Source: Acephala macrosclerotiorum (taxonomy: Eukaryota > Ascomycota > Leotiomycetes > Helotiales > Mollisiaceae). Taken from it: a stretch of DNA of 64,000 bases. Location: contig MU119261.1 of the NCBI GenBank assembly GCA_014904845.1, forward strand, positions 70,516-134,515. Reading direction: 5' to 3'. The notes under the pieces are model-generated. The model was given only the letters and a program-made list of their open reading frames with translations, made no database searches and was not told the origin of the DNA. Both the position numbers and the translations under genes were made by a program. Below are positions 11,858 through 24,806 of the stretch, piece by piece; the first letter of the stretch is position 1; the number at the start of each line of letters is the position of its first letter.

Positions 11858-13268
11858 CTAGTCCTTCAGCTTAGCCTCAATAACAGCCTCTGTTCCACCA
11901 CCATCGAATCTCCAAATCTTCACAATCTCCATCCCAATACTATCCAGCAGGACCTGCCACTGCCTTTCCGTCCTCTCCATCGCATGGAAGTACGCCAACA
12001 TGGCGAAGTCAAGCACCGTGGGATGAAGCTCCACGCCAGTGTTGGGAAGAACTTGATCATTGATCAGAAGTCTCGAGTAGCCCTTCTTCGTCACTTTGGC
12101 AGTATTTCCTAGGAACTTCTTGCAATCCTCATCAGGCCAGTCGTGGCAAATCGCGCGAAACTTGTAGAATTTGGCACCTTGGTCCTATCAGTTTCTTTCT
12201 TTGGGACCGAGGGAAAGTTCTGACCTTGAATTGGCTGAGGAGTAAAGAAGTCATACTCAATCTTCTCAATCCCCACCAAAGGATCAGAATTCCCAGCAAT
12301 AGTCTCCGGCAAATCCATCAAAACCAACCTCCCAGGTATCTCAGGACATTTCTCCTGAAACAGCTTCAAATCATGACCCAGATTCCCGCCAATGTCAACA
12401 AGAGTCACTGCATCCTCAGCCGTGCTGAGATTTTCGACTTGAGTGTGGACAGGAAAGTATTCTAACCACCTCGGATGACCATCTTTTCGTCCTTTCATGT
12501 AATCAAGAAAATCTTTGTGCAATGAAGGTTGCTTTCTGAGAAAGGCCCACAGATCTTTGCCAAGAGCATACTTGAAAGCAGTTTTTTCTGTTGGTTTGAA
12601 TCCAGTTTCGTTGTAGTAGTCTACTACTTTTGCAAATGTGGGAGCGAGCGTGTCGTGTCTAAAACAGCAAATGAGTCTTGTGGCTCGCCAGTCTTTCGGC
12701 GCTGCGAGGAAACGGATACTTACAGATATCTCGTCCCAGCACTCCATGTTGGATTTGCGAGTGTTTCTGTCGTTGGACTGGATTTGTAGTGCTCTTCTCC
12801 AATCTCATCGACCATGTCCATTGCAACGAGGACTCTCATCACGCGGTTATCCGGGAACATTTTCAGCAAATGGCCTTGAAACCGCTCGCCATCGACGGCC
12901 AGCATCTTCGAGACATGAAGATATAGGTACCGATCAAAAGTTGATTTGCTCCGGTCTTTATCGCAAGCTCAGCAGAAGTCATCGTCTTCGCTTCGACCAG
13001 AGCTTGGGGTAAACCCATCTCGACAGCCAATCTCACAACAGCACATTGCACCGTCTAAATTAAACCATCAGTAATCACCGATGCTTTCTAGGTGAAAGGA
13101 TCATCTGACCTGGTAAGTAACTCTTCTCATACGATCCGTAGGAGATTCAGCGACGCGATTCAGGTTTCGAATAGCTCTTAACAACTCCAAATTATCCACA
13201 ACCTTCCCAGACTCAACAGCCTCAGCAGCAATCTGCACCTTTTGCGTCAACTCAACCAAAGAAGCCAT
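11858..13268 (-). CDS. SAM-dependent O-methyltransferase, plant/fungal class II type
   Basis: It probably methylates a hydroxyl group of an aromatic or polyketide substrate, as the sterigmatocystin- and caffeate-type enzymes do. The start chosen (MASLVELTQKV, 13268) precedes a helical dimerisation region. Four exons follow. The SAM-binding glycine motif reads 'VTLVDIGGNLGHDLKLFQ', followed by 'GRLVLMDLPETI', and the catalytic-histidine region reads 'KFYKFRAICHDWPDEDC' after an intron at about 12170-12225. The C-terminus carries 'RLLINDQVLPNTGVELHPTV' and ends in 'AVIEAKLKD'. Length of about 400 residues fits the family. No polyketide or peptide synthase lies in the window, so its substrate cannot be inferred from neighbours. 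Confidence 0.88.
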
Positions 13269-13392
13269 TCTTTGGGACGAAATGTTGACAGTGAGGTACT
13301 TGCATCTCATCAATCAGAATATTCCCTCATCAGCCGATATGCTGACCACCAACCACTAGCCATTTTCGCCTTTCGGTATCGCTCACGCACGA

Positions 13393-14004
13393 CTAGTATA
13401 CCTCATCATCCAATTGAACAACGATGAACGATCCCTGCAGTTGCAAACCAGAAGTCTCCGGATGGTGCCAATACATCATGCAAGTCGTTAGATCAAGCGT
13501 TTCGCTCCGAACCCAGTGCAGAACGTCTTCCGGAACAAGGATGATGAGGAGTGGTCTTTCGCTACCTCGCGCTGATTGGTATGGGCACTGGCAGAAAACG
13601 TCTCGGTCTAGATATCCCTGCCATGGCTTTCCGGTCGAAACGGCACGACTTTTGACAATGCAGGTAGTCATGCATAAGAACAGTACTTCATCCACCAACA
13701 ATTCGAATGCTTTCGGAGGCATGGGTAAGACAATGCAGAAGACAAGAACAACTCGCTAGCTGGATCATTCCCGAATGCAGGACGACCTAAAAAACTCATA
13801 GCTGTTTCATTTCGAGGATCTGGAGAAGTTCGAGAACTTCTGTGCTGGCAAGAGTCCGACCGATCTAGACCGCGGTTCGAAAATCGATCGATGTCTAGGG
13901 AAACTCCACCTGGTCGTAATTGTATCAATCAATGTCCCTGCTTCGAAGTCACGAAGTGTCTCCCGGACGATCATATCGTTTGAGCATGGAAGAGCCTCCT
14001 GCAA
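13393..14004 (-). other. Possible leftover or unrecognised gene, weak
   Basis: Three overlapping leftward frames (13807-14004, 13668-13928, 13393-13722) have partly protein-like composition, for example 'MIVRETLRDFEAGTLIDTI' and 'GSFIVVQLDDEVY'. I could not link them with convincing splice sites and recognise no domain. They may be a small multi-exon gene, a remnant, or noise. The rest of 13269-14622 shows nothing else. Confidence 0.2.
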
Positions 14005-14622
14005 GCCCGTTTCTCGATTGGCTCGAGGACAAAATATGATTTGACGCTATATATTGGCACATCTCAGGAGTATAATTCCGGAACATATCAAGTGTTTTCG
14101 TCCGTTATCGTAAAAAAAGCAATCGAAATGTTCCAGAGGCGGTGCTCACAGTGGCGTCAAGCAAAATCTCTCAAATGCCAAAACCCCAGCTTTAGAAGGA
14201 TCAAGCCTTAACTTCCCAGCTCCTCGGTATGGTGGCCAACTCAAGCCATCCATCTGGTGTGAAATTCCATCCACGTGCTGATTTCAAGTCTCTTCAGATG
14301 ATGTAACATCAAGAAACAGATGAGGCTGTTCAGGACCTGAACCGTGTTTGCCAAAGAAGAAATTATTGCTACTTCCAAGCATGATCCATAAAAAACCATA
14401 TCACATATTTCCTTTCCTGGATGTGAATGCCATGGATTCTTGCCACATTACTTTGCAGACATAATGCAAAGGAGGAGAATCGGTCTCTAGCCATTTCCAG
14501 ACCCGGCGAATTCTGAAGAGGTCTCCCTTGGAATAGTGCTAGGGATAGTCGTCAACAGCTAACAGAAAGATGTCGCTGGAGATGCAGACAAAGTGGACAG
14601 GGCTTTGGGTCGACGACTGCTT

Positions 14623-15088
14623 TCACAATGCTTGCTGTATCTTGAATTTGCCACTTGCGAAGCATATCTTGAGTGCGCAATTCATAAGTCGCAGTGGATC
14701 ATCGTCTGATGCTGTAATGAGGAGAAGATCAACAGCTTCATCGTAACATTCGATAGAAGCAATTTTCTCAAGGATGCTCTCTCCACATATCGCAGGTCTT
14801 GGACCCATCGTCCTTGCTACCACATAATCTGAATTCGCTGCTAGAACCGTGTTGATGGGTGTGCGGATATACACCAACGCGTTCATCATTCGAAGATGGT
14901 CTGCAGACTTTTGGTGGGCTCTGATAACATATGTGAGAACAATATTCCACTTCACTTTGTTCTCCGACTGGTTTCTGACTGATACCCTAGATATTTTCAG
15001 CATTCGCAACAATATTCCTGACGATCTCAGTTGAATTCGGACTCGGAGCTCGTCTCGATGACTTACTTGGATTGAATCCGGAGCTCAT
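14623..15088 (-). CDS. Small hypothetical protein, two exons
   Basis: A model with start ATG at 15086-15088 (MSSGFNP), a GTAAGT donor right after it and a TCAG acceptor keeps the frame. It yields about 125 residues that read like a helical protein: 'NIVLTYVIRAHQKSADHLR', 'ESILEKIASIECYDEAVDLL', 'DPLRLMNCALKICFASGKF'. The consensus donor and matching phase support it. I recognise no family, signal peptide or membrane segment. It may be longer at the 5' side, where further leftward frames lie up to about 15.6 kb. Confidence 0.4.
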
Positions 15089-15883
15089 CGTGAGAAACCA
15101 ATGTTATCAATGGATCTTCACCACGTTCGCGATCGTATCCATTGCACTTGGCAAACTAGCAATCATAGCCTTGATATTACAAATTGAAGGAACTTCGACA
15201 GCCTCGAAACGGAAATGGATCTTGTAGGTATTCGTAGCAAGCAATGTCATCGTGAATATCATCATCATCCCGATTGTATGGACTCGATGCACTCCAACGG
15301 CAAAGATGTGGGATAATTCTCTCGAAGGGAATTGTAATGGGCAAGAGAGGAACAAGTTGTATAGGTTCTTTCAAGGGAGTAAGAAACAAAACCTGCGCAC
15401 CATCAAAGAAAAGAAAAGAAAAGCAAGCCGACATAGACCAAGTTTCGGTGCTTTCTTGGACCCTGCCCACGCTTTGTATCTAGTCATCATCTTCTGGAAC
15501 CTGCAACTTCGACTGCACATCAGAGTTGGATTGATGGCCCTCTTTGGATTCGGGATAGTGTAGGTGCGTATCGGGTTTAATGGATGCCGACAGAGGACGG
15601 ACGCACGGCGAAGTGCAGGGTGATGACTCAAACGTGAAAAGAAGGCATAAAATTGTGTGTTGGGGGTATCATGTGAATAAGATCAAGCAAGATTAAGCAA
15701 GATGCTGTTGTAAATGTATGCAATGGGTGACGACCTGCTAGAACCTACATCCTATTCATGTCCCACATGAACATGGTCCTACTGGGACATGATAGCCGAG
15801 CTTCCTATTGTGCGCGACTTGGAGAGAACGACTAGGAAGGGGAGTGTCGGAGAATAAGAGTCGAGGCACCTCAGTCGTGAAGT
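15089..15883. other. Intergenic or unassigned
   Basis: Leftward frames at 15107-15355, 15177-15470 and 15371-15631 have some hydrophobic content, but no domain and no clear splice linkage. No repeat or RNA gene was found. The region borders the 3' end of the broken HET gene. Confidence 0.4.
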
Positions 15884-18112
15884 TCAGCCAATCACAACGT
15901 CCTCCCTCACAACACCTTCGACATCCCAATACTTCTGAGGAATATACACTAGCGCAACTCGCTCGGCTGGCTTCTCAGGATACGTGTCTGGTCTGATGAT
16001 CATAATGGTGTTGAGAAAAGGCCCGTCGTGTGCTTCGCGAGGAGGTTTTCCTCCCATAGGCAGTGCTGTTGCAACAAACCTCGAAGATGGCTTCCATTGT
16101 CGTGGTCGAACAGGAGATTTGGCATATTTTGGGCTCAAGGTGACTAGTAGGAGTAATTCGTATTTCCGAGCTTCGTCGGGCTTTGTGGAGGGTATAAGCG
16201 AATGGTCTTGGATGAAGTTGGAGATGATCTTTCTATTTGAATTAAGTATGTCGTACACGCTGAAGTTCGTCAAGGCAATGTCTGCTTTCGTTGAGCGCCT
16301 GACATTGAAGGATAGCTTCCGTGCATTGATGTTGAGGAGGTAGTGTCCCGCTGATGCCTTGCAATCTTTCTTGATTGAGCCTGGCGGCTTGTTGAGATAG
16401 CCGATCTCACCGGTCCAACCGATCCAAGACCATGAGGGGAATTTACCCACGACTCCAAACTTCTCTCCACGAAGTCCCTCGTAGTAGTCGTGAACGGGAT
16501 TGTAAGATCCGCTTCTCCGCTCAAATCTAGGCTGCTCAAGGTGAGCGGGAACAGCACCAATTCTCCTTAACTCGTAATGCGGCCGGTATGTTGCCATCTA
16601 AAGCAATGATTCGACCAATCTGTCAAGTGGAAGGCCAGCGCGCCAGTTCTGACCAATTGCGCCAAACGGCCTGAGGGCGTTGATGATTCCTGAAAAGCCG
16701 TTCAAGATGTCGTTTGGAAGTGAAAGGTGTTTGAGAGAATATTGTGAGACCAAATCCTGAAATATCTCAAACCCTCGGCCTTGGGGAGCCCCATGAAGTA
16801 AGGACATGGATTGAAATGGATTTTCATACTCTGTTTGTTTGAACCTAGGACTCTCAACTCTTGTATCTTCGCAGTATTCACCACCTTCGCATCTGAAATG
16901 CACCTGGCCATCCGAGAACACAATTAGTCTCCTCGATAGTTTAGATTCTTGAAAGGTCCATGCTCGTGTGTTCCATCTGGAAGTCTCGAGTATGTGATCG
17001 AGTGGTGGTAGGGCTGTGACTAGTCTCAGTCCGTGGATCTTTTCGACGTGCTGTGAGATTTTTCTTGGTGTGCGCACTCCTGGCAGACCTGCATTTGAAT
17101 CAATGACGCTCGCTGCAACAATGGTGAAATCGGCAAATCGATATATGGCTTGCATTTGTGAGATCTGATTTTCTTTGTCGTCTCCATCATCCTATATGAT
17201 GCAGAGAGCTTCAACCCAGAGATATTGCCATCCAATCTTGCGACAGAAATAAATCGCGTCTCGAATCGTCAGTGGAATTTCGTCCTCTCGTATGCCGTTT
17301 TCCTGGCTCAACCTGGTAAAGTTGTCCTTCGTGGTCTTGAGCATTGAGACCCCTCCCCAGAGGTAGCCGAGAGCACAATAGGCAAGGCCTCTCAAGGCGG
17401 GGCATATCCTCATGGCCAGAACATCAATAACGCGAACGTCCGACCCCAGGCGGAAGCCTCCTTTTATCAGGGTTCGAGTTTCATGGTCACCACGATCAGC
17501 ACGTAACATAGAGCATGTATTCCCATGATTCTTAACACAATCATCTAGCCATCTAGATACGAGTGGAATGTCCAGGTCTCCCGACGCAAGTAGACCACCA
17601 GAGGTGCAAAGAGCGCCGTCGAAGGATTTCCACGTTTTGAGATCTTCCACATTTACAGAGACATTGACACCTCGCCTTTTCTGGTTATTTCTCCGTAGCT
17701 CCAATTGTTCGCCTGTAACACTATCGTCGAGTATCTGAATCTGATATGGAGACATTGATGAGTCAGTTCCTTCAAATTGGACTTCGAGTCGTCGAATCTG
17801 TTGCGGCTTGTGCTTTGCCTCGACCTCACGAACAACGATGGGTGTAACAAGTACGCGTAGGTAACCATTTGGTGAGAGTCTGTCCTCGGAACCTAGGCCG
17901 CCATCGAAGTGCGAGTTGGCAATGTGAGCCAGCATGCGGCAGAAAGCACAGTTCTTCTCTTTGCGAATCTCTTGCAAGTAACCCACATTTGAAGTTCTGA
18001 TTTCGGACCTCTGGGGATCGCACTGGGCCTTGCTGATTTGGAACCAGCCAGCGAAGTCGAACTTCGAGCACCAGTCGCAGAGATTAGCATCTCTAAGAGT
18101 CTCGTTGGTCAC
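15884..18112 (-). pseudogene. HET-domain (heterokaryon incompatibility) gene with two in-frame stops
   Basis: One unspliced frame of 743 codons runs from 18112 to the end at 15884 but is cut by TAG at 17192-17194 and TAG at 16598-16600. HET motifs are clear: 'YCALGYLWGG' (family form YxALSYxWG), 'IPLTIRDAIYFCRKIGWQYL', 'WVEALCII' then TAG then 'DDGDDKENQISQMQAIYRFA', 'FTIVAASVIDSNAGLPGV', 'NTRAWTFQESKLSRR', and C-terminal 'FPSWSWIGWTGEIG'. The first TAG replaces the Gln of the usual C-I-V-Q-D-D motif; the second sits where family members often have Trp. There is also no in-frame ATG before the conserved N-terminal 'LCDWCSKFDF' part: the frame opens at GTG, and the ATG at 18115-18117 is out of frame. 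HET proteins trigger cell death after fusion with unlike strains, so loss alleles are common. Confidence 0.85.
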
Positions 18113-18824
18113 GGCATTGTCCGACGTTTCTTAGGTCTTTCACAATTCTCCACTGGACTCTTAAAAGCGGCTAAACAAAACAGGACGGAACAGAACTCGA
18201 CAGAACGTTACGAAAGAAAAAACATAGAAAAGGTTACGGCCCGTGTTGATTTATGAAGAAGGTGCGTACTGAGATGCTGAAGAGGCTCGGAGCTAAAAAC
18301 ACGAAAGAGGGAAATGGGTTCTTTTGAAGTGACGTTGAATGAGGCTTTTAGGTGTGGCGCGTGCGCGCTTTTCCTCGGCACTCACACCTGTTGATGACGG
18401 GATTGGCTTCTTCTCATTTCAGATGAGGTTGGCCTGGATTTCGGGCCCATATTCATCGACGTTCATTTTGATCCTTAACCTCATTGCGACGATTTGATTA
18501 CATCGTGTTATCTCAAATATACTTCGCATCTGAGTTTGGAGCACTAGGAACTAGGACCCGCATCATCCACGAGTGACAGGATCACGCGTTGCATCCGTTT
18601 GTCGAGATATTGCATTGCGTCATGCGTAGCTCATGATACATACATATTCACGAACGAATCCGAATCGCGTGTCCAATAAAAATAAGAAATAAGAAACAAA
18701 CGCGATATCTGGGAGGAGATTCAGGTATTATTGAGGCCCGGTGCCGCTTGATAGTCTGGTTTAGAATTCAGACGAAGACGCGATTTCCCGTTTTCCCCGT
18801 CATTCCGATGATCAATAACGAAGG
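18113..18824. promoter_or_regulatory. Divergent promoter region between the HET pseudogene and a Zn2Cys6 regulator
   Basis: 712 bases without a supported coding frame. It must carry the promoter of the rightward regulator and the former promoter of the HET gene. I name no specific site. Confidence 0.4.
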
Positions 18825-20958
18825 ATGAATAACGTTTCCTTTCAACCGCCTCCTCCTCCTCCAAATCAACAACCAGAGACAGTTTCGAAGCCTCGAAAAC
18901 TCCGGAGGATTTCGAGAGCTTGTGACTTTTGTCACAGACGAAGCATCAGATGCAAACCCAGCGAGGAGGATGCAGCACGTTGCCAGAACTGCATAGACTT
19001 CGGCGTTGCTTGCACGTACGACCGTCCAGCCAAGAAGAGAGGCATCAAAAGCGGAAGGAGAAACGCAGCAAGTGGAGATGGCACGCCTTCGGGAGATGGA
19101 GAAAGCGATGCGCGGATGCTCCTTTCTTTGACAAATCGCATGCAAGGGGATGGCAATTTCAATGTTGTGGACCGCCTTTCTCCCTCTCAAGATTGGAAGT
19201 CAATCGCATTGGAGTATGAACCAAAATTTCGAGACCTTGTGGATGTCTATTTTGAAGTTGTGTATCCGATGTAAATGTCCCTTTCCTTTTAACAAGTGAA
19301 CCAAATCTCTAATCATTTTAGATTCCCACTATTCCACATTCCGTCCCTGCATAGCAGGCTGATAACCCAAGATTACCTGAGAGACCAATCCTTCTTCGCA
19401 GATATCATGGCCATATGTGCTTTGGCTTCGGCAAGAGTCAGAGACGGAGCTCTGTTGCCTAACCAGTGGGAACCTGGCCATTTCCGGGAGCCTTCTCCAG
19501 AACAGTTCTTCGCTGTTGTCAGAGAGACTATGCCTCGAGACCTAGCTGCTATGAAAGGCCTTGACTGGATGCGCACTTGTGCCCTCATGGCTCTCTTCGG
19601 CATCCAAGTCGGCAAGATCGAGATTATGCATCAGTACTTGGGCATATATCACAGCTTGGTGTCAATGGACAGCCTGCATGACGAGAAGAATTGGCCTAAG
19701 GATATTGGTATTGTTGAGATAGAGCTGAGGAGACGATTGGTAAGTGCCTTGTTGCCCAGTTTAAAAGATTAAAGCCAATTGGACTAGTTCTGGTCCATGT
19801 ATACTTTAGAAGTGTACTCCTCTATCATTTGGGGTAGCATAATTCGATGCCGAGAAGCACAATGTCAGGTTTTAGTCCCTAGCGAAGTCAACGATGAATT
19901 TTTCTCCGACGCTGGCTATCATCCTCCGAATGCTCTCCTTCCTTCGTCTACGGCGGCCGCCAATCCCATGTGCTGGCTTCACGGATGGAACTTCGCTGTA
20001 GAGTTATACCGAACCCTCGAGCATGCCATGGATGACTTTCACCGACGACGCCAAACCAATGGCTTCTCTCCATCCGACCTCTATAATCGAGAAGCGCTAC
20101 ACCAAACCGTTGTTCTCGATAGAGTAATGTCCATGTATGAACAATTGCCACCACAATTCAAGGAATCAAAACTTAATTCCATGAACTACAAAGGTGGTCT
20201 AGAAGATAAGTTCAGCTTCCAAGCCGCCAACATCACTGCAACGCTTCAGCTTGTCCGCATGATTCTGTTTACATCCGAGAAAGCAACTCCAGAAGAAAAG
20301 TGTGACATCGCTCGCGACCTCCTCGACAGCTTCGCAAAGATCCCACTTCCCTTCCTTCGGGCCATATCTTCACCTCTCTTGCACCATCTCGCAGGAATCG
20401 GTGCCATCCTCGGCTCTGTAATCGAAGTGCCTATTTCTGAGTCCTCTTATATGCAGGTTCGAAATGTTTTGTAAGTCGCCTCCAGTGTCTATTTCCCTTC
20501 TTATAGACTAATAAAGTCTCAGAATCCGAATGGCAGATCTCCTCTCCAACCTCGAAATAGGAATGTCTAATCTTGGCGCCGCCTCCCGTCTCCGGTCCCA
20601 AATAGAGAACATAGACACTTATATGGCCACACAGCGTTCACACGGCCAACAATCTCAATCCCACCCAATGTTCGACGGCCTGCCTCCCGCTCCCACGGCT
20701 CCCACGACGACCAGACCGGAGCCAAATCCAAACATCGATCCGAGTCTTCAAGACGCTGTCAATGGATTCCAAGCTCCAGCGTACGATTTTGCGAATTCGA
20801 TGGCTATGACTACAGCGGAAATGGCGGGAAGTATGGTAGCTCAGGCACCGGATGGAGAGTTTATGAGGCTGCCGCAGGAGATATTGGAGGGGTGGCCGTT
20901 CCCGATGAACATTAGCTCAGGATTTGCACCCCCGGGACCGGAACAGGGTCCGTATTGA
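18825..20958 (+). CDS. Zn2Cys6 fungal-specific transcription factor
   Basis: A nuclear DNA-binding regulator. The N-terminal Pro-rich leader (MNNVSFQPPPPPP) is followed by the binuclear cluster 'CDFCHRRSIRCK' and 'CQNCIDFGVACTY', the usual C-x2-C-x6-C ... C-x2-C-x6-C pattern, with basic residues around it. After introns at about 19270-19322 and 19740-19793 the fungal_trans middle region continues ('SFFADIMAICALASARVR', 'MYTLEVYSSIIWG'). A further intron near 20471-20521 leads to the last exon with 'MADLLSNLEIGMSNLGAASR' and a Pro/Thr/Gln-rich, probably activating, tail ending at 20958. Length is about 650 residues. The target pathway is unknown. Confidence 0.9.
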
Positions 20959-21498
20959 ACTGTTCGTAAGGAAAGTGGAGAGGGAATGGAATTTGTAAGT
21001 TTGTATGATGTATGAAAAGAGAAAAGACGGAAGGGAAAATGGGACATTATTAGATAGGTTGGGATGAAAGTGGTGTTCTGGTTCGGTGGAGACGGAAACA
21101 AGTTGTAAGAGGAGCGTTTCGGCCTGATGGACAAAAAGGCTGGTGGGCTGGTATTGGGAATCATCCGCATAACAATCAACTTGGGATGCAAAAAAGTGGC
21201 ACAAGTCTCGGTTGAAAGGTCTGGTGCTTTTGGCTTAGTATTATTGTATTGATAATGGGGACTATATCGTAATAGAGAAAATTACTGGCGTGTATGATTA
21301 GATGAAAATACAAATTGTTAGAGTTTTAGCTCTGGAACTATTTCTCTTCGCTTTTGACAAATTCCACAAAATGATACCTTAGGAGTATTGTTTCGGATTC
21401 TCATATTGCTTATTTACTAGAAATAGAATCGTCATCATCAGGAAATCGCCGCTATGCTATTGTACATGCTTTCAACAATCAATCTCACAGCCACAACT
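20959..21498. other. Convergent 3' flanks of the regulator and SEC5
   Basis: 540 bases between two genes that run toward each other. It should contain both 3' ends. The short frames read as shadows without protein character. Confidence 0.5.
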
Positions 21499-24400
21499 TC
21501 AAATCATCTGTCCCTGCCCCCCATTCTGCACCGGCAGGACCTGTCCCCCTTGCCCACTAACCGAGCTCTCCCTCTCCCTCCCCCCATCCCTCCCCTGCCC
21601 CTGAGCTCTAGTCCTCACCTTCCTAAAACAAGCAAACTCACTCCTACTCCCCTCCCTCAACCCTTTTAACGTCTTCCTCATCTCCGGCAACTCATTTTGC
21701 AACCTCGTCCTCGCCTCATTATCCGTCTTTCGATCCAATTCTTGATATATCGAACTCTGACTCTCACTCGCTCGATCAGTTGTATATTGACTCAACGTCT
21801 GAGCTATGAATTCTACGTCCAGGGTTGCTTGCATTAATTCACTAAGGGTGTAGCGAGGACGGGCGCGGAAGGCTTCTAAGAGGGCTTCGGAGGATTTTTC
21901 GAGGAGGTAGGACAAGACTTGGGAGGTTAGGGAGGAAGCGGTGGTAGAGACTTGGGTGTGGACTAGGACGAGGGAGAGGAGGGAGTCGTAGACGTAAGGG
22001 CGGACTTCTTGGGGTTTTTCGTTGGCTCGTGGGGACCATGTTGGAGAGGCGATTCCGGATTTGATGATGGATTTTAGGGCTTCGACGCTAGGACGGGTGT
22101 AGGAGGTAAAGAGACGGGCATCGATTTGGCCGAGGACATCTTTTATGGTTTTTGTTTCTTCGGTTAGTTTAACGGCGAAGGCGTCTTCGAACTGTTTGGT
22201 TAGGTTGGGGACTGTATCGTTGCGGAGGGCGTGGAGGTTGGAGAGGGTTAGGAGCATGCGGACGTTCTGTGGGTGGGGTTAGCGAGGGTTTGGGGAAAGG
22301 GAGGGAGGGAAGGTACTCGGTCGCTGGCATTGACAGTTCCTGCTCCAATGCTGGTGGCGATTATCATTGCTACCGGGCTTGCAAGACCATCGTTGTCGGT
22401 TGTCCAGTCATCGTCTGCTTTCTTCACGGACTTCTCAGCATTCTCTACCATCCCACTCAGAGACTTGTATAGAGTAGTCACAAACTGACTTCTGACCATT
22501 TGCAGAAGTTTCGCTGGAGGTGGAAAGACAACATCTGTTGAATCGGATTTCGCCATAGCTTCAGAAATGTATAGGATCTTCTGCATACCCGTCAAGATTG
22601 CACTCTCAAAAGAGCCAAAGTAAGAAGGCATTCTGGTCAGATCTCGCTTCTCAGGCGATCGTCTCCAGTCCTCCAAAACCTTGATGTTGGTTGCATCTTG
22701 ATTCCATGCAGCACAAATGGCGATAACGCATCGCTCTCGAGCTTCGCCAACAAATGCCTTCAAGCGGTCGAGAGCTGCACCATCGCCATTGCCTACAGGA
22801 GAGATTGCGGCCATTTCACTAGCTCCAGTCCCCACCAAAACAAGAAGTTTGCCCAGGTAATGGACACCACTCAACGAGTTGGACCACGGCGGCCAGAATG
22901 CGTGCTTCTCCCATGCCTCGCCTCGTTTGGGAGACGGAGGAGGCAGGTTATTTGCATCATAGTTGAATCGCGGATCTCGAAGTGCCGAAGGCGTGAGCTG
23001 TCCATTTCCATTTCCATTTCCATTTGCTGCAGATGCTGGGGTCTTTGGCGTGGGGGGCATAGGCGAGAATAATGCTGAGATATCATCGATTGGCGGGTCC
23101 ACAAAGAAGGAGAAGACGCTCTCTCGCATCTTATCGATCAGCTCCACAGTCCCGTTCCGCAAATCAACCGTCCCTTGATCCGATAGTCTGTGCCATTGTC
23201 GAGACTCGCCGTTGATGCCTACTGGTAAACTTCTTTGTGCTTTGCCATCAATGAAGCTCTGTACAGTCTGCCAGAACTCCACGACTTCTCCAAGGATTCC
23301 CTGAGACCCAAGCATTTCGTTCAGGAATGTGTGCATCTTTTCCCATAGTTCAATGACTTCTGAAGAGTCAACTGAAGTGGGCTTGTCTTCAGCAGTTTGG
23401 CGACCTAATGATCTCAGATGCGAAGCAATAATTTGGGGCGTCGGTCTCTCTCCAATTGCAAGACGCCTTCGCAAAATCTCAATCTCGATCTTTGATCGAT
23501 CAGAGGTAGTCTGAATCTTGCTCTTGAGGTGATCGTAGCGACTTAACAACCAAACCCATATTGGATTGTCAGTCACTCCGAGCTCAAGTAGAACGGATAT
23601 CAGTTCCATATGCTGGTCTTGTGGACCACCACCAGTTGCTTCACTTTTCGAGATGTTTTGCAACGCGATCAGTCGCCTCCACACATCCCGCTTGAAATCT
23701 TCTATCTGTTCTTCAACGTCATGCCAAACACGCCCGGCCATTAACATCTGCACGATTTGGGAATCTGTTGGAGGTGTAGAGCCCAGATTCTCAGCAAGCT
23801 TTCTCGCATCATCTGCGTGCCGCTTTGCTTTGGTGTATTCTTCGACAATACTTTCGTAATCTTTTCGCTTGATACTGTCCGTGATGGCTTGGCCCACCTC
23901 GTACAATTCTTTATAGCGTTCCACAGTCCCAGTCATGGTCTTCAGGCTGTCTTCCTTTTCTCGTCCGCCTAGAGCAGGGCCCCATACCTCTTCTGCTTTT
24001 GCAGAGACGTCCAAAAGAGGAGTCTTGATGCCCAGAACACCATACTCGCTTTCCTTAGTCAGAGCATTCTTCTTCTTAGCATCTGGTATTGGAGCAATCA
24101 TGATCGAAGCCTGGTTTCCACCGCTTGCCCTGAAGCTGTTCCTGCTTGCATGTCTAGAATGAGGGCGCCGCGAAGGGGACGATGGTGGAGGCTCTGCCCC
24201 GCGATATTTCATTTCCTTATACACATTGTCGATCGTAGCCTTAGCCCGTACGAAACGCTCAAAGTTGGACTCGACTAGGACCTTCAACGAGGCAGATTTC
24301 TGGTCGATGGACCGGGATAGAACATCGAGGCCGTCTAACAGCTGCTGTGTAGAGGCAGTAGCGTGCACCTGTGATAGGAACAAGGCGGGGGAGAAAGTCG

Positions 24401-24806
24401 TGGATGATAAAAGGAATCTATTTCCTGCTGCTATTAGCTTTAGCTACAAGCTGGGCCACATCTACATACGAACTCGAGGATCATCCTGCACTGGCAGACC
24501 CATCTGCCGCAGTATTCTCACAACACTATCCGTAGAACCTAGAGGATCAGGCTCATCCCTCTGCACCATTGTGTCCACTCCATTCTCCCCTCTCTGCGAT
24601 CCAGGTAGGAAGCTCTTCCGGTCACTCGCAACTCGTTCTAAGGCCGAGTACCTAGATTTTGACCTTCGCATCATCTTATTGCGGTTAGGCTTCGTCTCTT
24701 CCTCCTCGTCGGACGCATCACTGTTGTCCTTCTCTGCAGGCCATTCTACTGGATATGGGGTGGAGAGCTGGTAGTGCTCCAGGATGGTTCGCTCGTAGTC
24801 CGTCAT
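21499..24806 (-). CDS. SEC5: Exocyst complex component Sec5
   Basis: A subunit of the octameric exocyst that tethers secretory vesicles at the plasma membrane, important for hyphal tip growth. Three exons: 24806 to about 24470 (MTDYERTILEHYQLSTPYPV, acidic linker, 'DPLGSTDSVVRILRQMGLPV'), a long exon at about 24400-22310, and a last exon from about 22265. The family block 'LLDGLDVLSRSIDQKSASLK' followed by 'VLVESNFERFVRAKATIDNV' and 'YKEMKYRGAEPP' is the Sec5 N-terminal signature. The intron before the last exon (donor after 'GTVNASDR') joins to 'NVRMLLTLSNLHALRNDTV'. The total of about 1060 residues fits filamentous-fungal Sec5. The extreme C-terminus is Gly/Gln/Arg-rich and low-complexity. 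Confidence 0.93.

Noticed and set aside
12638..13012. Rightward 124-codon frame opposite the O-methyltransferase
   Set aside because: It is antisense to exons and introns of a well-supported enzyme and has no domain.
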